Shown: one piece after another, positions 55,472 to 63,953 of the stretch
Numbering within the stretch: position 1 is the stretch's first letter
Layout of the letters: every line of letters starts with the position of its first letter
NCBI RefSeq assembly: GCF_014648395.1
Contig: NZ_BMRA01000002.1
Location: 680,732-744,731, forward strand
From: Micromonospora fulviviridis
Lineage (GTDB): Bacteria; Actinomycetota; Actinomycetes; Mycobacteriales; Micromonosporaceae
Reading direction: 5' to 3'
DNA: 64,000 nt
The notes under the pieces: model-generated
Told to the model about the DNA's origin: nothing
Seen by the model: the letters and a program-made list of their open reading frames with translations, nothing else
The model's database searches: none
Program-made: the position numbers and the translations under genes

Positions 55472-57718
55472 TCACTCGTTCCGGGCGGTCTCCGGGCCGG
55501 TGATCCGGCGCAGCAGCGGCAGCGTCGAGGCGACGATCCCCAGCGACGCCGCCAGCCCGCCGACGGCCATGAGGTAGAACGAGCCGTCCGGCGCCAGCAG
55601 CGTGTAGCCCAGTTGCGCCCGCAGGAACAGATGCGCCGCCAGGAAGCCCATCCCGGTCGCCACCGCGGCGACGGCCAGCAGCGGCACCACCGTCTCCAGC
55701 GCCACCACCCGCCGCAGCGTTCGGAGCTGCACGCCGCTGAGCCGCAGCATGCTGAACGGCCGCTTCCGGTCGGTCAGCCCGCCGGCCACGCTCACCGCCA
55801 GGCTGCACCCGGCGATCGGCAGGCTGGCCAGCATGACCACGTTGGCCAGCTGCTGGAACTGCACCATCAGCCGGGCGGAGTCCGACTCCCACTCGGCGGT
55901 GCTGGACGGGAAGCGCACCGCCGGGAACGCGTTGATCAGCATGGTGCGGGCCTGCTCGAACGCGGCGCGGTTGGCGGTGTTGACGACCACCGACCGGATC
56001 GGTTGCCGGTCGACCTGCGCCGGGTCCATGTGGGCGTCGGCCCAGACGTAGCGGTCGTTGGTCAGGTCCCACGCGCGCTCGCCGATGAGGTCGTCGGCCA
56101 CGGTCGCGACCTGCGCGCCGGCGGGGCAGGTGCCGAACTCCGCCAGGCGGTCCAGTTCGGCGCAGGTGATGACGCCCGGCCACCACCATCGATACGCGGG
56201 CGACTCTGTCCCGTTCACCTCGAGCGGGGGTGGTGTGTCGACGGGATTGGCGCGGACCAGGGTCACGCTGCGGACCCCCGGGATCGTCGCGAGCCCGGCC
56301 GGGATCTGGTCGGCGGTCGGTGCGGGGCCGTCCTCGGCCGGGAACGACGTCGACAGGGAGGTGGCGGCCACCGAGTCGGTGCGCGGCTCGCCCCGGTTCG
56401 CGACGTAGGTGGTGATGATGCCGGTGGCGACGCTGGTCACGAAGAGCGCCACGATCAGCCCGCTGACCGCCCGGAATGCCGCCCGGGGATTGTCCGCGAG
56501 GCGTCGCCCGGCGATGAGGGTGGCCGGCCGGCTGGCCCGTCCGGCCAGCAGGCGGGCGCCGAGCATGGTCAGCCACGGCCCGGCCAGCAGCAGCCCGGTC
56601 AGGATCAGGAGAAACCCCGAGAGGTACGCGGTGAGCTGGCCGTTGGTGGTGGGGGGACGCCGGCCGATGAAGTACGTCAGCTCGACGAGCCCGGCGACCA
56701 GCGGGATCAGCCGCCAGGCGCGCGGCGGTTTCGGGGTGACCCGGCGCGCGACGCCCAGCGGGGAGATCTGCACGCGGCGCAGCGCCAGCCAGGAGGCCAC
56801 GACGGCGCCGAGCGGGATGCCGAGCGCGACCGCCAGGACGTCAACGACGGTCAGCGACAGGTCGGCGGTGAAGAAGCGCTCGCCGGTGAACGGGATCGCG
56901 GCGAGCCCCGGGCGGAGCGCGAGGAACAGGCCGAACCCGACGGCCGTGCCCACCGCGGCCGCGAGCACGGATTCGACGGCGGAGATGACGGAGATCTGCC
57001 GGGGCGTGGCGCCGATCAGCCGCATGGCGGCGAAGCGCTGCTCCCGGCGGGTCGCGGCCAGCCGGGTGGCGGTGCCGATGAAGATGAGCACCGGGAAGAG
57101 CAGCGCGACCGCGACGATGGAGAGCACGAGGGCCATGCCGTCGTGGTTGATGCCGACGTAGCAGCCGCGGGAGCAGACGCTCGGCGAGGTGGTCATGATC
57201 TGCGTGGCCTTGCGCGCCCCCAGGTGCTCCAGGTCGCCGGGCGTCCGGCCGATGACGATCAGCAGCGAGTCGGGGGACGGCAGCGCCACCGGTCCGATGG
57301 TGCCGACCTGGTGGCCGGGGAACCGGTCGCCGAGTTGCGCGGCTGGGGTGGTGTGCAGCAACTCGCCGAGGGCGGGCGAGACGTAGTACTCGCCGGGTCC
57401 GGGCAGACGCGGGATGCCCGGCGGGACGGGCGAGTCCGGGCCGGTCGCCGCGACCTCGACCCGGCCGATCGAGTCGCCGTGGAAGTAGTCCTCCCGGATC
57501 AGCCACCACAGCGGGTCGACCGACGGGTCGGCGGCGGCCGGCGCGACGGCGGTGTTCAGCCAGGCGTATCGCTGGTTCTGCGCGTTGACCGCGTTCATGC
57601 CGGCGAGCGTGGCGAGCAGCATGCCGACGCCGAGCGCCACGGCGGTGGCGATGACGGCGAGCCGGGTGGCGGCCTCGCGCCCGCCGGCCAGGGACAGCCG
57701 GACCGCGAACCGGATCAT
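55472..57718 (-). CDS. FtsX-like ABC transporter permease
   Basis: 748 aa; ATG 57718 overlaps the stop of the ATPase gene (ATGA). There is an N-terminal helix (AVIATAVALGVGMLLATLAG), a large extracytoplasmic domain, and two FtsX/MacB-type membrane blocks of three to four helices (ALVLSIVAVALLFPVLIFIG and QLANVVMLASLPIAGCSLAV regions). The cytoplasmic motif FAAMRLIGATPRQI is typical of the permease-ATPase contact. MacB-like systems move lipoproteins or peptides or sense antimicrobial peptides. It is third in a PadR-ATPase-permease operon. Confidence 0.9.
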   Translation of the reverse strand: MIRFAVRLSLAGGREAATRLAVIATAVALGVGMLLATLAGMNAVNAQNQRYAWLNTAVAPAAADPSVDPLWWLIREDYFHGDSIGRVEVAATGPDSPVPPGIPRLPGPGEYYVSPALGELLHTTPAAQLGDRFPGHQVGTIGPVALPSPDSLLIVIGRTPGDLEHLGARKATQIMTTSPSVCSRGCYVGINHDGMALVLSIVAVALLFPVLIFIGTATRLAATRREQRFAAMRLIGATPRQISVISAVESVLAAAVGTAVGFGLFLALRPGLAAIPFTGERFFTADLSLTVVDVLAVALGIPLGAVVASWLALRRVQISPLGVARRVTPKPPRAWRLIPLVAGLVELTYFIGRRPPTTNGQLTAYLSGFLLILTGLLLAGPWLTMLGARLLAGRASRPATLIAGRRLADNPRAAFRAVSGLIVALFVTSVATGIITTYVANRGEPRTDSVAATSLSTSFPAEDGPAPTADQIPAGLATIPGVRSVTLVRANPVDTPPPLEVNGTESPAYRWWWPGVITCAELDRLAEFGTCPAGAQVATVADDLIGERAWDLTNDRYVWADAHMDPAQVDRQPIRSVVVNTANRAAFEQARTMLINAFPAVRFPSSTAEWESDSARLMVQFQQLANVVMLASLPIAGCSLAVSVAGGLTDRKRPFSMLRLSGVQLRTLRRVVALETVVPLLAVAAVATGMGFLAAHLFLRAQLGYTLLAPDGSFYLMAVGGLAASLGIVASTLPLLRRITGPETARNE

Positions 57719-58386
57719 GAGTGCACCAGCGCGTTCACCTTGCCGTCGCGCACGATGACCTGCCGGTCGGCGTACGCGGCGACCCGGGCCTCGTGGGTGA
57801 CCAGCACGACGGTGGTGCCCTGCTCGCGGGCCGAGGAGACCAGCAGGTCCATGACCTGCTCGCCGGTCAGCGAATCGAGGGCCCCGGTCGGCTCGTCGGC
57901 GAACAGCGCCCCGGGCCGGGCGACCAGGCCGCGGGCCAGCGCGACGCGCTGCGCCTGCCCGCCGGAGAGCTCACCGGACCGGCGCCGCTCCAGCCCGCCC
58001 AGGCCGAGCCGCTCGAACCAGGGCCGCGCCTCCTTCAGCGCGGCGGCCCGCTTGAGGCCGCGCAGCAGCAGCGGCAGCGCGACGTTCTCCTCGGCGGTCA
58101 GCTCCGGCACGAGCTGCCCGAACTGGAACACGAACCCGAACTCGTCGCGGCGCAGGACGCTGCGCCGGGTCTCGCTGAGGGTGTCGATCCGGCGGCCGTC
58201 GTAGTGGATCTCGCCCTTGTCGGGCACCAGGATCCCGGCCAGGCAGTGCAGCAGGGTGGTCTTCCCGGAGCCGCTCGGGCCCATGATGGCGACGATCTCG
58301 CCCGGCTCCACCAGGACGCTGGCGCCGCGCAGCGCCGGGGTCTCGCCGAAGGACAGCGAGATGTCGCGCGCCTCGACGGCCTTCAC
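57715..58386 (-). CDS. ABC transporter ATP-binding protein (LolD/MacB type)
   Basis: 223 aa from GTG 58386, overlapping the PadR stop (GTGA). Walker A IMGPSGSGKTTLLHCLAG, Q-loop FGFVFQFGQLVPELT, signature LSGGQAQRVALARGL, Walker B ALFADEPTGALD and H-loop VVLVTHE are all intact. It powers the permease encoded next. Confidence 0.95.
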   Translation of the reverse strand: MKAVEARDISLSFGETPALRGASVLVEPGEIVAIMGPSGSGKTTLLHCLAGILVPDKGEIHYDGRRIDTLSETRRSVLRRDEFGFVFQFGQLVPELTAEENVALPLLLRGLKRAAALKEARPWFERLGLGGLERRRSGELSGGQAQRVALARGLVARPGALFADEPTGALDSLTGEQVMDLLVSSAREQGTTVVLVTHEARVAAYADRQVIVRDGKVNALVHS

Positions 58387-58907
58387 TTCCGCACCGCCTT
58401 CGCGAGGGCGTCGAGCCGGGCGGCCGTGGTGTCGATCCAGTGCAGGTCGGCCTCCAGGTGGAACAGGCCGTGGTCGGCGAGCATGGCGTCGACCAGGGTG
58501 CCGGAGCGCTTGATGTCGGTGAGTTCCTTCATCCGCACCAGGTGGGCGGCGCGCTGGCGGTCGAGGTAGTCCTCCGCGGGGCGGCCGAGCATCAGCGCCA
58601 GCACGACCTTGGTGAACAGGACCGTCTGCAGGTTGGGCTCGGCCGCGACGGGCTCGGTCAGCCACGACTCGACCTCGGTGGCGCCCTGCTCGGTGATGAC
58701 GTAGCGCTTGCGCTCGGGGCCCTCGCCCGGCTCGACCTCGCCGATCACGATCTTGCCGTCGCGGGCGAGCCGGCTCAGGGTCGAGTAGACCTGGCCGAAG
58801 GGCAGCGGCTTTCCCCGGCTGAAGAAGGCGTCGTAGTCGCGCTTGAGGTCGTAGCCGTGGCTGGGCTCCCGTTCGAGCAGGCCAAGGAGGGTCATGGGAA
58901 CGCTCAT
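58383..58907 (-). CDS. PadR family transcriptional regulator
   Basis: 174 aa. N-terminal winged helix (TLLGLLEREPSHGYDLKRDY, FGQVYSTLSRLARDG, RKRYVITEQGATEVESWL) and a C-terminal Vir/PadR_C helical dimerisation domain. PadR proteins repress neighbouring transporter genes and release on binding drugs or phenolics. It is the first gene of the ABC operon and probably autoregulates through the palindrome just upstream. ATG 58907 has no Shine-Dalgarno sequence, so the message may be leaderless. Confidence 0.9.
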   Translation of the reverse strand: MSVPMTLLGLLEREPSHGYDLKRDYDAFFSRGKPLPFGQVYSTLSRLARDGKIVIGEVEPGEGPERKRYVITEQGATEVESWLTEPVAAEPNLQTVLFTKVVLALMLGRPAEDYLDRQRAAHLVRMKELTDIKRSGTLVDAMLADHGLFHLEADLHWIDTTAARLDALAKAVRK

Positions 58908-58913
58908 GACGCG

Positions 58914-58943
58914 ACTATAACCCGAGGGTATACCTCGCGTATA
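58914..58943 (-). promoter_or_regulatory. Leaderless promoter and candidate PadR operator
   Basis: On the minus strand TATAGT (58919-58914) ends six bases before the PadR ATG, the spacing expected of a leaderless transcript. Upstream, the inverted repeat TATAC-CTCGC-GTATA (58929-58943, plus-strand reading) covers the place of a -35 box, and no -35 consensus is seen. The AT-rich palindrome is a plausible PadR site. Confidence 0.4.
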
Positions 58944-58958
58944 TATCTTCGGCGTATG

Positions 58959-59783
58959 TCAGCGCGCCTTCGCACTGTCGGCGCCGGTGACGGCGGGCTG
59001 CCCGGACGCCGCCGACGGGGTCAGGACGAAGTGGACGGTGTGGCCGGTCCTGGCCCTGCCCAGCCGGTGGGTCAGCGGCACCAGCACCCCGTGCAGCAGC
59101 GGATGCTTGCGTACCAGCGCCTGGCTCGCCGCCCGGTACTCCGCCCCGCTCAACCGCCGCGCCACCGCCTCCACCGCCGCCCCGGTCGGCTTACCGAGGG
59201 CCGTCGACGGGGCCAGCGTCACGTGCGGGTTGTTGCGGATGCGCCGGGTCTTCCACGCCTTCTCGAAGCTGCGCACGTACGCCCGCTCCCCCGCCACCGC
59301 GACGCTCACGGCCGTCGGCACGGGGGTCCCGTCCCGCTTGAACGTCGTCAGCACCACGGTCTTCTGCCGCACCAGCGGCGCCCACCCGGGGGCCGGGGCG
59401 GGGTCGACGTACCCGACCACCCAGCCGAGCTGCCGCAGCCGGGCCACCAGCGCGGCGAGGGCCAGGAGGGCCGACAGCCCGACCAGCCAGGTCTGGGCCG
59501 CGCTGCCGCCGAGGTCGGCGTCGACCACGTGCGACACGGTGTGCGCCGCCGCGCCGACGACGTAGCCGGCCAGGGCGAGCGCCAGGGCATCGGCCCAGAT
59601 GAGCGCCAGTAGCAGGGTCGCCCCGATGCCGAGCTGGAACGCCCCGACGTCGTGCACGAAGTGCTCGTGCGGCGGGAAGTCCACCGCCGAGCTGAACGAG
59701 TCCGCCCGGGCCAGCGCCCACAGTCCGACGACCACCGAGGCCACGCCGAGCAGTGCGGCCGTCCCACGTACGAGTGCTCTCAT
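58959..59783 (-). CDS. Membrane protein fused to F420-dependent PPOX-class domain
   Basis: 274 aa. Four hydrophobic segments fill residues 1-115 (TAALLGVASVVVGLWALA, FQLGIGATLLLALIWADA, LALAGYVVGAAAHTV, WLVGLSALLALAALVA). The C-terminal ~140 residues form a PPOX-class split-barrel (KTVVLTTFKRDGTPVPTAV, RSFEKAWKTRRIRNNPHVTL), as in F420-dependent oxidoreductases of actinomycetes. Fusion to a DoxX/DUF4345-like membrane domain places the reductase at the membrane. No operon partner; no ribosome site at the ATG. Confidence 0.82.
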   Translation of the reverse strand: MRALVRGTAALLGVASVVVGLWALARADSFSSAVDFPPHEHFVHDVGAFQLGIGATLLLALIWADALALALAGYVVGAAAHTVSHVVDADLGGSAAQTWLVGLSALLALAALVARLRQLGWVVGYVDPAPAPGWAPLVRQKTVVLTTFKRDGTPVPTAVSVAVAGERAYVRSFEKAWKTRRIRNNPHVTLAPSTALGKPTGAAVEAVARRLSGAEYRAASQALVRKHPLLHGVLVPLTHRLGRARTGHTVHFVLTPSAASGQPAVTGADSAKAR

Positions 59784-59858
59784 GTCGGTGAGACGGCCCG
59801 GCGCCCGACGGTGTGACCGCCGGGCGCCGAGAGGTCGCCCTCACGTGACCCAGGGTGG

Positions 59859-60980
59859 TCAGGGTGCGATCCGGGCCCACACCGTGCCGAGGGACCACCG
59901 CATGGTCGACTTGCTGTTGATCTCCATGTCGTTGGTGATCGAGCCGTCGCTGCTGCGGGTGCCGGCGCGGATGTGGACGGTCTGGCCCTGCTGGATCGGG
60001 CCGTTGCTGAACAGTCGCGCCGTGAAGGCGCCGCCCTGGGCGAGGAACTCCCGGACGATGACGCCGGTGCGGTCGGTGTTCCACCGGAAGCGTGACATCG
60101 AGGCGAACGACGGTGCGGTGACGTTGGGATGCAGGACATGCATCATCAGGAAGTTCTCCTGCGAGGTGGACGAGTCCGAGACGCCGAACTCGTCCACCAC
60201 GCGCAGCTCGTGCAGAGCGCGGCCACACCGAGCCTCGATGAAGATCTCCACCGCACCCGTTGCCGGTGCCCGGAAGTTGAACCCGATCTGGGTGTCGACG
60301 ACAGCCCAGCCGTTGTCGAAGTCGTCCGCGTTGTTGTTGTCGAGCGTGAGGTCGTGACCGGTCAGTCCGGTGAACCTGTCGAGGGCGTGCACCCGCCCGA
60401 CGCGGAAGCCACCGAGGTTGTGCGGATCGAAGCCCTGCTGAAAGCCGGGGTACGGCGGACGGAACGGTGTCCAGGCGTGCGGATCGTCCCGACCCCCGCC
60501 CTGATCCGGCGGTGTCGGCGCCTGGACGTCGTGCAGCCACGAGGCGTATCCGCCGGTCGCCTCCGTGCGGGGCAGCAGCTCCTGCACGGCCGCCCTCGTC
60601 TCCGCGACGATTCGCCGTAGCTGCGTGCCGTCGACGTCCAGGCTGTCGAAGTACGCCTGGACGTTCGCCTTGCGCTGGGCGTCGAGGGCCTCGTAGTCGG
60701 CGTCCAGGCCGACGGGTGGTTGGAGGAGGTCGCGGAATCTCACGCGCTCACCGTGCATTCGCTTCCTCAGCGACAGCCAGTTCTCCTCGCCGAGCAGGTC
60801 GCGGATGCGCTGATTGCCACGCTCCACGATGTCCGACAGCCGCACGTCACGAACTTCCGCCGCACTGCGCCGGCGTCGGTCGTAGTCCTCGGCAACCTCC
60901 TCCGCCCTGCGACGATCCGCTTCCGGGGTGTCGAGGTCGAAGGGCATGTGGTACTGGCTGGAGTACTGTCCCGCTAGCAT
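59859..60980 (-). CDS. Unknown protein with helical N-terminus and beta C-terminus
   Basis: 373 aa; ATG 60980 has GAGGGGGAG upstream. Residues about 15-150 are highly charged and helical (EADRRRAEEVAEDYDRRRRS, EALDAQRKANVQAYF), likely a coiled coil. A Pro/Gly hinge follows (about 150-180), then a beta-rich domain (WAVVDTQIGFNFRAPATGAV, FIEARCGRALHELRVVDEFG). No signal peptide. No family was recognised. The beta part has the look of a jelly-roll or lectin-like domain, but this is a guess. Confidence 0.65.
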   Translation of the reverse strand: MLAGQYSSQYHMPFDLDTPEADRRRAEEVAEDYDRRRRSAAEVRDVRLSDIVERGNQRIRDLLGEENWLSLRKRMHGERVRFRDLLQPPVGLDADYEALDAQRKANVQAYFDSLDVDGTQLRRIVAETRAAVQELLPRTEATGGYASWLHDVQAPTPPDQGGGRDDPHAWTPFRPPYPGFQQGFDPHNLGGFRVGRVHALDRFTGLTGHDLTLDNNNADDFDNGWAVVDTQIGFNFRAPATGAVEIFIEARCGRALHELRVVDEFGVSDSSTSQENFLMMHVLHPNVTAPSFASMSRFRWNTDRTGVIVREFLAQGGAFTARLFSNGPIQQGQTVHIRAGTRSSDGSITNDMEINSKSTMRWSLGTVWARIAP

Positions 60981-61093
60981 GTGCTCCCCCTCGCAAGACC
61001 GGGACGAACCGGCATAAATAGGACGATGGGGACGACAGTAGCGGTATGGCCGTCTGCTGACGGACGGAACAACAATTCCCGCCCGGTCTCGGC

Positions 61094-61129
61094 GGCGGCC
61101 GGCACCGGTTCACACCGGCACCGGCCGCC
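61094..61129 (-). terminator. Hairpin after YCII gene
   Basis: GGCGGCCGG (61094-61102) pairs with CCGGCCGCC (61121-61129). After a two-base mismatch the stem continues CCGGT/ACCGG around a TCAC loop. It lies just beyond the YCII stop and ends the sigma-DUF998-YCII operon. The remainder of the 154-bp gap is empty. Confidence 0.75.
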
Positions 61130-61134
61130 TCTGC

Positions 61135-61506
61135 TCAGCCCTCGTGCGGGCCCTCACTCACCCGCCGCACGTCGACCTCGACGTCGAGCCCGCTCTCGGT
61201 GAAGACGTCGACGAACCGCTTCGCCCACTCGACCGCCTCCTCCTTCGACCGGACCTCGATCAGCCCGAACCCGGCGATCAGCTCCTTGGTCTCGGTGAAC
61301 GGCCCGTCGGTGACGGTCTTCTTCCCCTTGGTCGCGGTGATCCGCGCCGACTCCTCGCTGCTCTTGCAGAGCCCCTCGGCGGCCAGCAGGATCCCCGCCC
61401 TGGAGACCTCCTCCATGTAGGCGCCCATCCGCTTCATGAACTCCGGCGACGGCTCGAAGTTGCCGGGAACGGCCTCGTCGAGCTTGTGCATCAGCATGAA
61501 TCGCAT
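61135..61506 (-). CDS. YCII-related (DGPF domain) protein
   Basis: 123 aa from ATG 61506, one base after the stop of the DUF998 gene. The YCII/DGPF domain is evident: RFMLMHKLDE, MGAYMEEVSRAGILLAAEGL, TVTDGPFTETKELIAGFGLI. The family is a small ferredoxin-like fold, often dimeric. It is strongly linked by gene neighbourhood to ECF42-type sigma factors such as the one at 62236-63483. Function unknown; perhaps a sensor or detoxifying enzyme in the sigma factor's regulon. Confidence 0.9.
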   Translation of the reverse strand: MRFMLMHKLDEAVPGNFEPSPEFMKRMGAYMEEVSRAGILLAAEGLCKSSEESARITATKGKKTVTDGPFTETKELIAGFGLIEVRSKEEAVEWAKRFVDVFTESGLDVEVDVRRVSEGPHEG

Positions 61507-61507
61507 C

Positions 61508-62158
61508 TCAGTGCTTCCTCTCGGTGATCGTGTGCAGGGAAACCGCGGTGAGCCAGCCGAAGACCAGGGCCGAGCCGAGCGCCATCCGGACGCTGATGCT
61601 GTCCTGGTCGGGCCAGGCCATGACGGCGACCGTCGCCAGCGCGACGAGGATCGACGACAGCGCACCCGCCCGCCCGAAGCGGCGGGCGAAGACCAGGCAG
61701 GCGACGGTGAGCGAGCCGAAGGAGAGCATCGCCCCGACCCCGTGGCCGTAGGAGTGCCAGCTCATCGTCTCGGGGTTGCCCTCCGGCGCGCCGGCCGGCC
61801 AGCCCATGCTCGGGTCGGCCCGGAGCACCCCGGCGACGATCAGCCCGACGCCGAGCACCGCCACCAGCGCCGGCCCCCATGTCGCGGCCGGTCCGCCGCG
61901 CAGCGCCCGCCGGAAGCCGACCGCCCCGGCGAGAGCCAGCAGCCCGGAGACGACGAAGTTGGCGATCTGGATCCAGCCGTGCTCGCCCAGGGCGAGCAGG
62001 CTGAGCGGCTGCCGGCTCAGGTCGAAGCCGTCCCGGGTGAACGCCTGGGCGAGGCCCAGCCCGAGGAACAGCGGTCCGGCGGCGGCGCCCGCGGTGAGCA
62101 GGGTGGCGGTCGAGACACCCCGTGTGGTCCCGGCCTGGGTGAGCGTCGTACTGGTCAT
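61508..62158 (-). CDS. DUF998 membrane protein
   Basis: 216 aa; ATG 62158 with GAGGAG six bases upstream. Six hydrophobic segments (LLTAGAAAGPLFLGLGLAQA, IANFVVSGLLALAGAVG, ALVAVLGVGLIVAGVL, GAMLSFGSLTVACLVFARRF, ILVALATVAVMAW, ALVFGWLTAVSLHTI) and the DSISVRMALG loop agree with DUF998. It sits between the ECF sigma gene and the YCII gene and is probably in their regulon. Confidence 0.88.
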   Translation of the reverse strand: MTSTTLTQAGTTRGVSTATLLTAGAAAGPLFLGLGLAQAFTRDGFDLSRQPLSLLALGEHGWIQIANFVVSGLLALAGAVGFRRALRGGPAATWGPALVAVLGVGLIVAGVLRADPSMGWPAGAPEGNPETMSWHSYGHGVGAMLSFGSLTVACLVFARRFGRAGALSSILVALATVAVMAWPDQDSISVRMALGSALVFGWLTAVSLHTITERKH

Positions 62159-62190
62159 CTCGATCTCCTCGTCATCGGTTCTCGCTGACG

Positions 62191-62218
62191 CGTCGATCGG
62201 GGCGACCCGGATCCGACA
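62191..62218 (-). promoter_or_regulatory. Candidate ECF42-type promoter
   Basis: On the minus strand TGTCGG (62218-62213) lies about 17 bases before CGACGC (near 62195-62190), upstream of the DUF998-YCII pair. From memory ECF42 promoters have TGTCGA at -35 and a CGA/T-C type -10, so this is a near match. The assignment is tentative. Confidence 0.35.
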
Positions 62219-62235
62219 TGAGTTCTCAAGATTTT

Positions 62236-63483
62236 TTACGAGCCGCACGCGGCGGCGCGATCGAGCAGCAGGGCGCGCTCGCGGGCGTTGCCGGTGAGCG
62301 ACGCCGCCCGCTCGAACTCGGCCCGTGCCTCCGCGTGCCGGCCCAGCTTGAAGAGCAGGTCGCCGACCACGCTGGGCAGCAGGTGGTAGCCGGCCAGCGC
62401 CGGCTCGGACTCCAGCTCCCGGGCCAGTTCGAGGCCGGCGGCGGGCCCGTCGGCCTGGGCGACGGCGACGGCCCGGTTCAGCTCCACCACGGGCGAGGGA
62501 ACGAGCCGGGCCAGCTCCGCGTAGAAGCTCGCGATCCGCGCCCAGTCGGTCTCTTCCGGGGTACGCGCCCGCGCGTGGCAGGCCGCGATCTCGGCCTGGA
62601 GGGTGTACGGGCCGGGGTGGTCGGTGCGGGCCTTGTCGAGGGCGGCCAGGCCGCGCCGGATGAGCAGCTGGTCCCAGCGGCTGCGGTCCTGGTCGTTGAG
62701 GAGGATCGGCGCGCCGTCGGGGCCGGTGCGGGCGCGGGTACGCGACGCCTGGATCTCCAGCAGCGCGGCCAGCCCGTGCACCTCGGGTTCGTCGGGCATG
62801 AGCCCCTGGAGCAGCCGGGCCAGACGGAGCGCTTCCTGGCTGAGTGCGGGGCGCATCCAGTCGTCGCCGGCGGTGGCCGAGTAGCCCTCGTTGAAGATGA
62901 GGTAGACGACTTCGAGGACCGAGTCGAGGCGTTCGGCGGCCTCGGCCGGGCCGGGCACCTCGAAGGGGATCTTGGCGGTGGCGAGGGTCTGCTTGGCCCG
63001 GGTGATCCGCTGGCCGACGGTGGGTTCGGTGGTGAGGAAGGCGCGGGCGATCTCGCCGGTGGTGAGGCCGCCGAGCAGCCGCAGGGTGAGCGCGGCGCGG
63101 GCGATCGGCGACAGGATCGGGTGGCAGGCCACGAAGATCAGCCGCAGCAGGTCGTCCTCGATGTGCTCGTCCAGCGCCGCGTCGAGATCGGGGGTGACGT
63201 GCTCGTCGAGGTCCCGGCCGAGCTCGGCGAGCGTACGCTGCTGGGTCTGCCTGCGGCGCAGCATGTCGACGGCCCGGCGCTTGCCGACGGTCGTCAGCCA
63301 CGCCCCCGGGTTGGCCGGCACGCCGTCGCGCGGCCACTGCTCCAGCGCGGCGACCAGCGCGTCCTGGGCCAGCTCCTCGGCCTGGCCGACGTCGCGGACC
63401 AGCGCCGCGATGCCGGCGACCACCCGGCCGGCCTCCATCCGCCACACCGCCTCGACGGTGCGCCGCGCGTCGGACTCCCCCAT
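62236..63483 (-). CDS. ECF42-type RNA polymerase sigma factor with helical tail
   Basis: 415 aa from ATG 63483 (in-frame frame continues 5' to 63564 without a better start). Sigma region 2 (AEELAQDALVAALEQWP, GKRRAVDMLRRR) and region 4 (LTLRLLGGLTTGEIARAFLT, then TVGQRITRAKQTLA) fill the first ~190 residues. A ~220-residue TPR-like C-terminal extension follows (FNEGYSATAGDDWMRPALSQ, ELNRAVAVAQADGP). This plan, and the YCII/DGPF neighbour, is that of group ECF42. No anti-sigma gene is adjacent, as expected for the group; the C-terminal extension is thought to control activity. Confidence 0.92.
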   Translation of the reverse strand: MGESDARRTVEAVWRMEAGRVVAGIAALVRDVGQAEELAQDALVAALEQWPRDGVPANPGAWLTTVGKRRAVDMLRRRQTQQRTLAELGRDLDEHVTPDLDAALDEHIEDDLLRLIFVACHPILSPIARAALTLRLLGGLTTGEIARAFLTTEPTVGQRITRAKQTLATAKIPFEVPGPAEAAERLDSVLEVVYLIFNEGYSATAGDDWMRPALSQEALRLARLLQGLMPDEPEVHGLAALLEIQASRTRARTGPDGAPILLNDQDRSRWDQLLIRRGLAALDKARTDHPGPYTLQAEIAACHARARTPEETDWARIASFYAELARLVPSPVVELNRAVAVAQADGPAAGLELARELESEPALAGYHLLPSVVGDLLFKLGRHAEARAEFERAASLTGNARERALLLDRAAACGS

Positions 63484-63584
63484 GGGCACATCACAGCAGC
63501 CCGGTCCGACGTTCGCCAGCAGACGGGGAAGTGTCGTAGGCGGCTCGTAGCCTGGCGCGGTCATCGACGATCGCTGGAGGCGAT

Positions 63585-63953
63585 GTGCTCGACCACTTCT
63601 CCATCATGGTGCGCGACCTGCCGGCCAGCGCCGCCTTCTACGACGCGGTGCTCGCCCCGCTGGGCGGCCGGCGGATCATGGAGCCCGGCCCGATCGGCTA
63701 CGGCGTCGACAGTCCCGACTTCTGGCTGGTGCCCGCGCCCGCCCAGGCCGGCGGGCCGCTGGAGTCGCACATCGCCTTCATCGCCCCGGACCGGGCGGCC
63801 GTGCAGGCGTTCCACGACGCCGCGGTGGCAGCCGGCGCGGAGGTGCTGCACGCGCCGCGGGTGTGGCCGGAATACCACCCGGGCTACTTCGGGGCGTTCG
63901 TCCGCGACCCCGACGGCAACAACGTCGAGGCGGTCTGCCACCGGCCGGAGTGA
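63585..63953 (+). CDS. VOC family (glyoxalase-like) protein
   Basis: 122 aa; GTG 63585 with TGGAGG upstream. The two beta-alpha-beta-beta-beta repeats of the vicinal oxygen chelate fold are seen: LDHFSIMVRDLPASAAFYDA (metal His in DHFSI), then SHIAFIAPDRAAVQAFHDAA and YFGAFVRDPDGNNVEAVCH (second His and Glu ligands). Such small proteins act as metal-dependent lyases, dioxygenases or resistance proteins. It is divergent from the ECF sigma gene; the remaining 47 bases of the window hold nothing recognisable. Confidence 0.9.
   Translation: MLDHFSIMVRDLPASAAFYDAVLAPLGGRRIMEPGPIGYGVDSPDFWLVPAPAQAGGPLESHIAFIAPDRAAVQAFHDAAVAAGAEVLHAPRVWPEYHPGYFGAFVRDPDGNNVEAVCHRPE

Noticed and set aside
55613..58204. 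863-aa open frame opposite the ABC operon
   Set aside because: Gly/Arg/Gln-rich shadow of two recognisable transporter genes.
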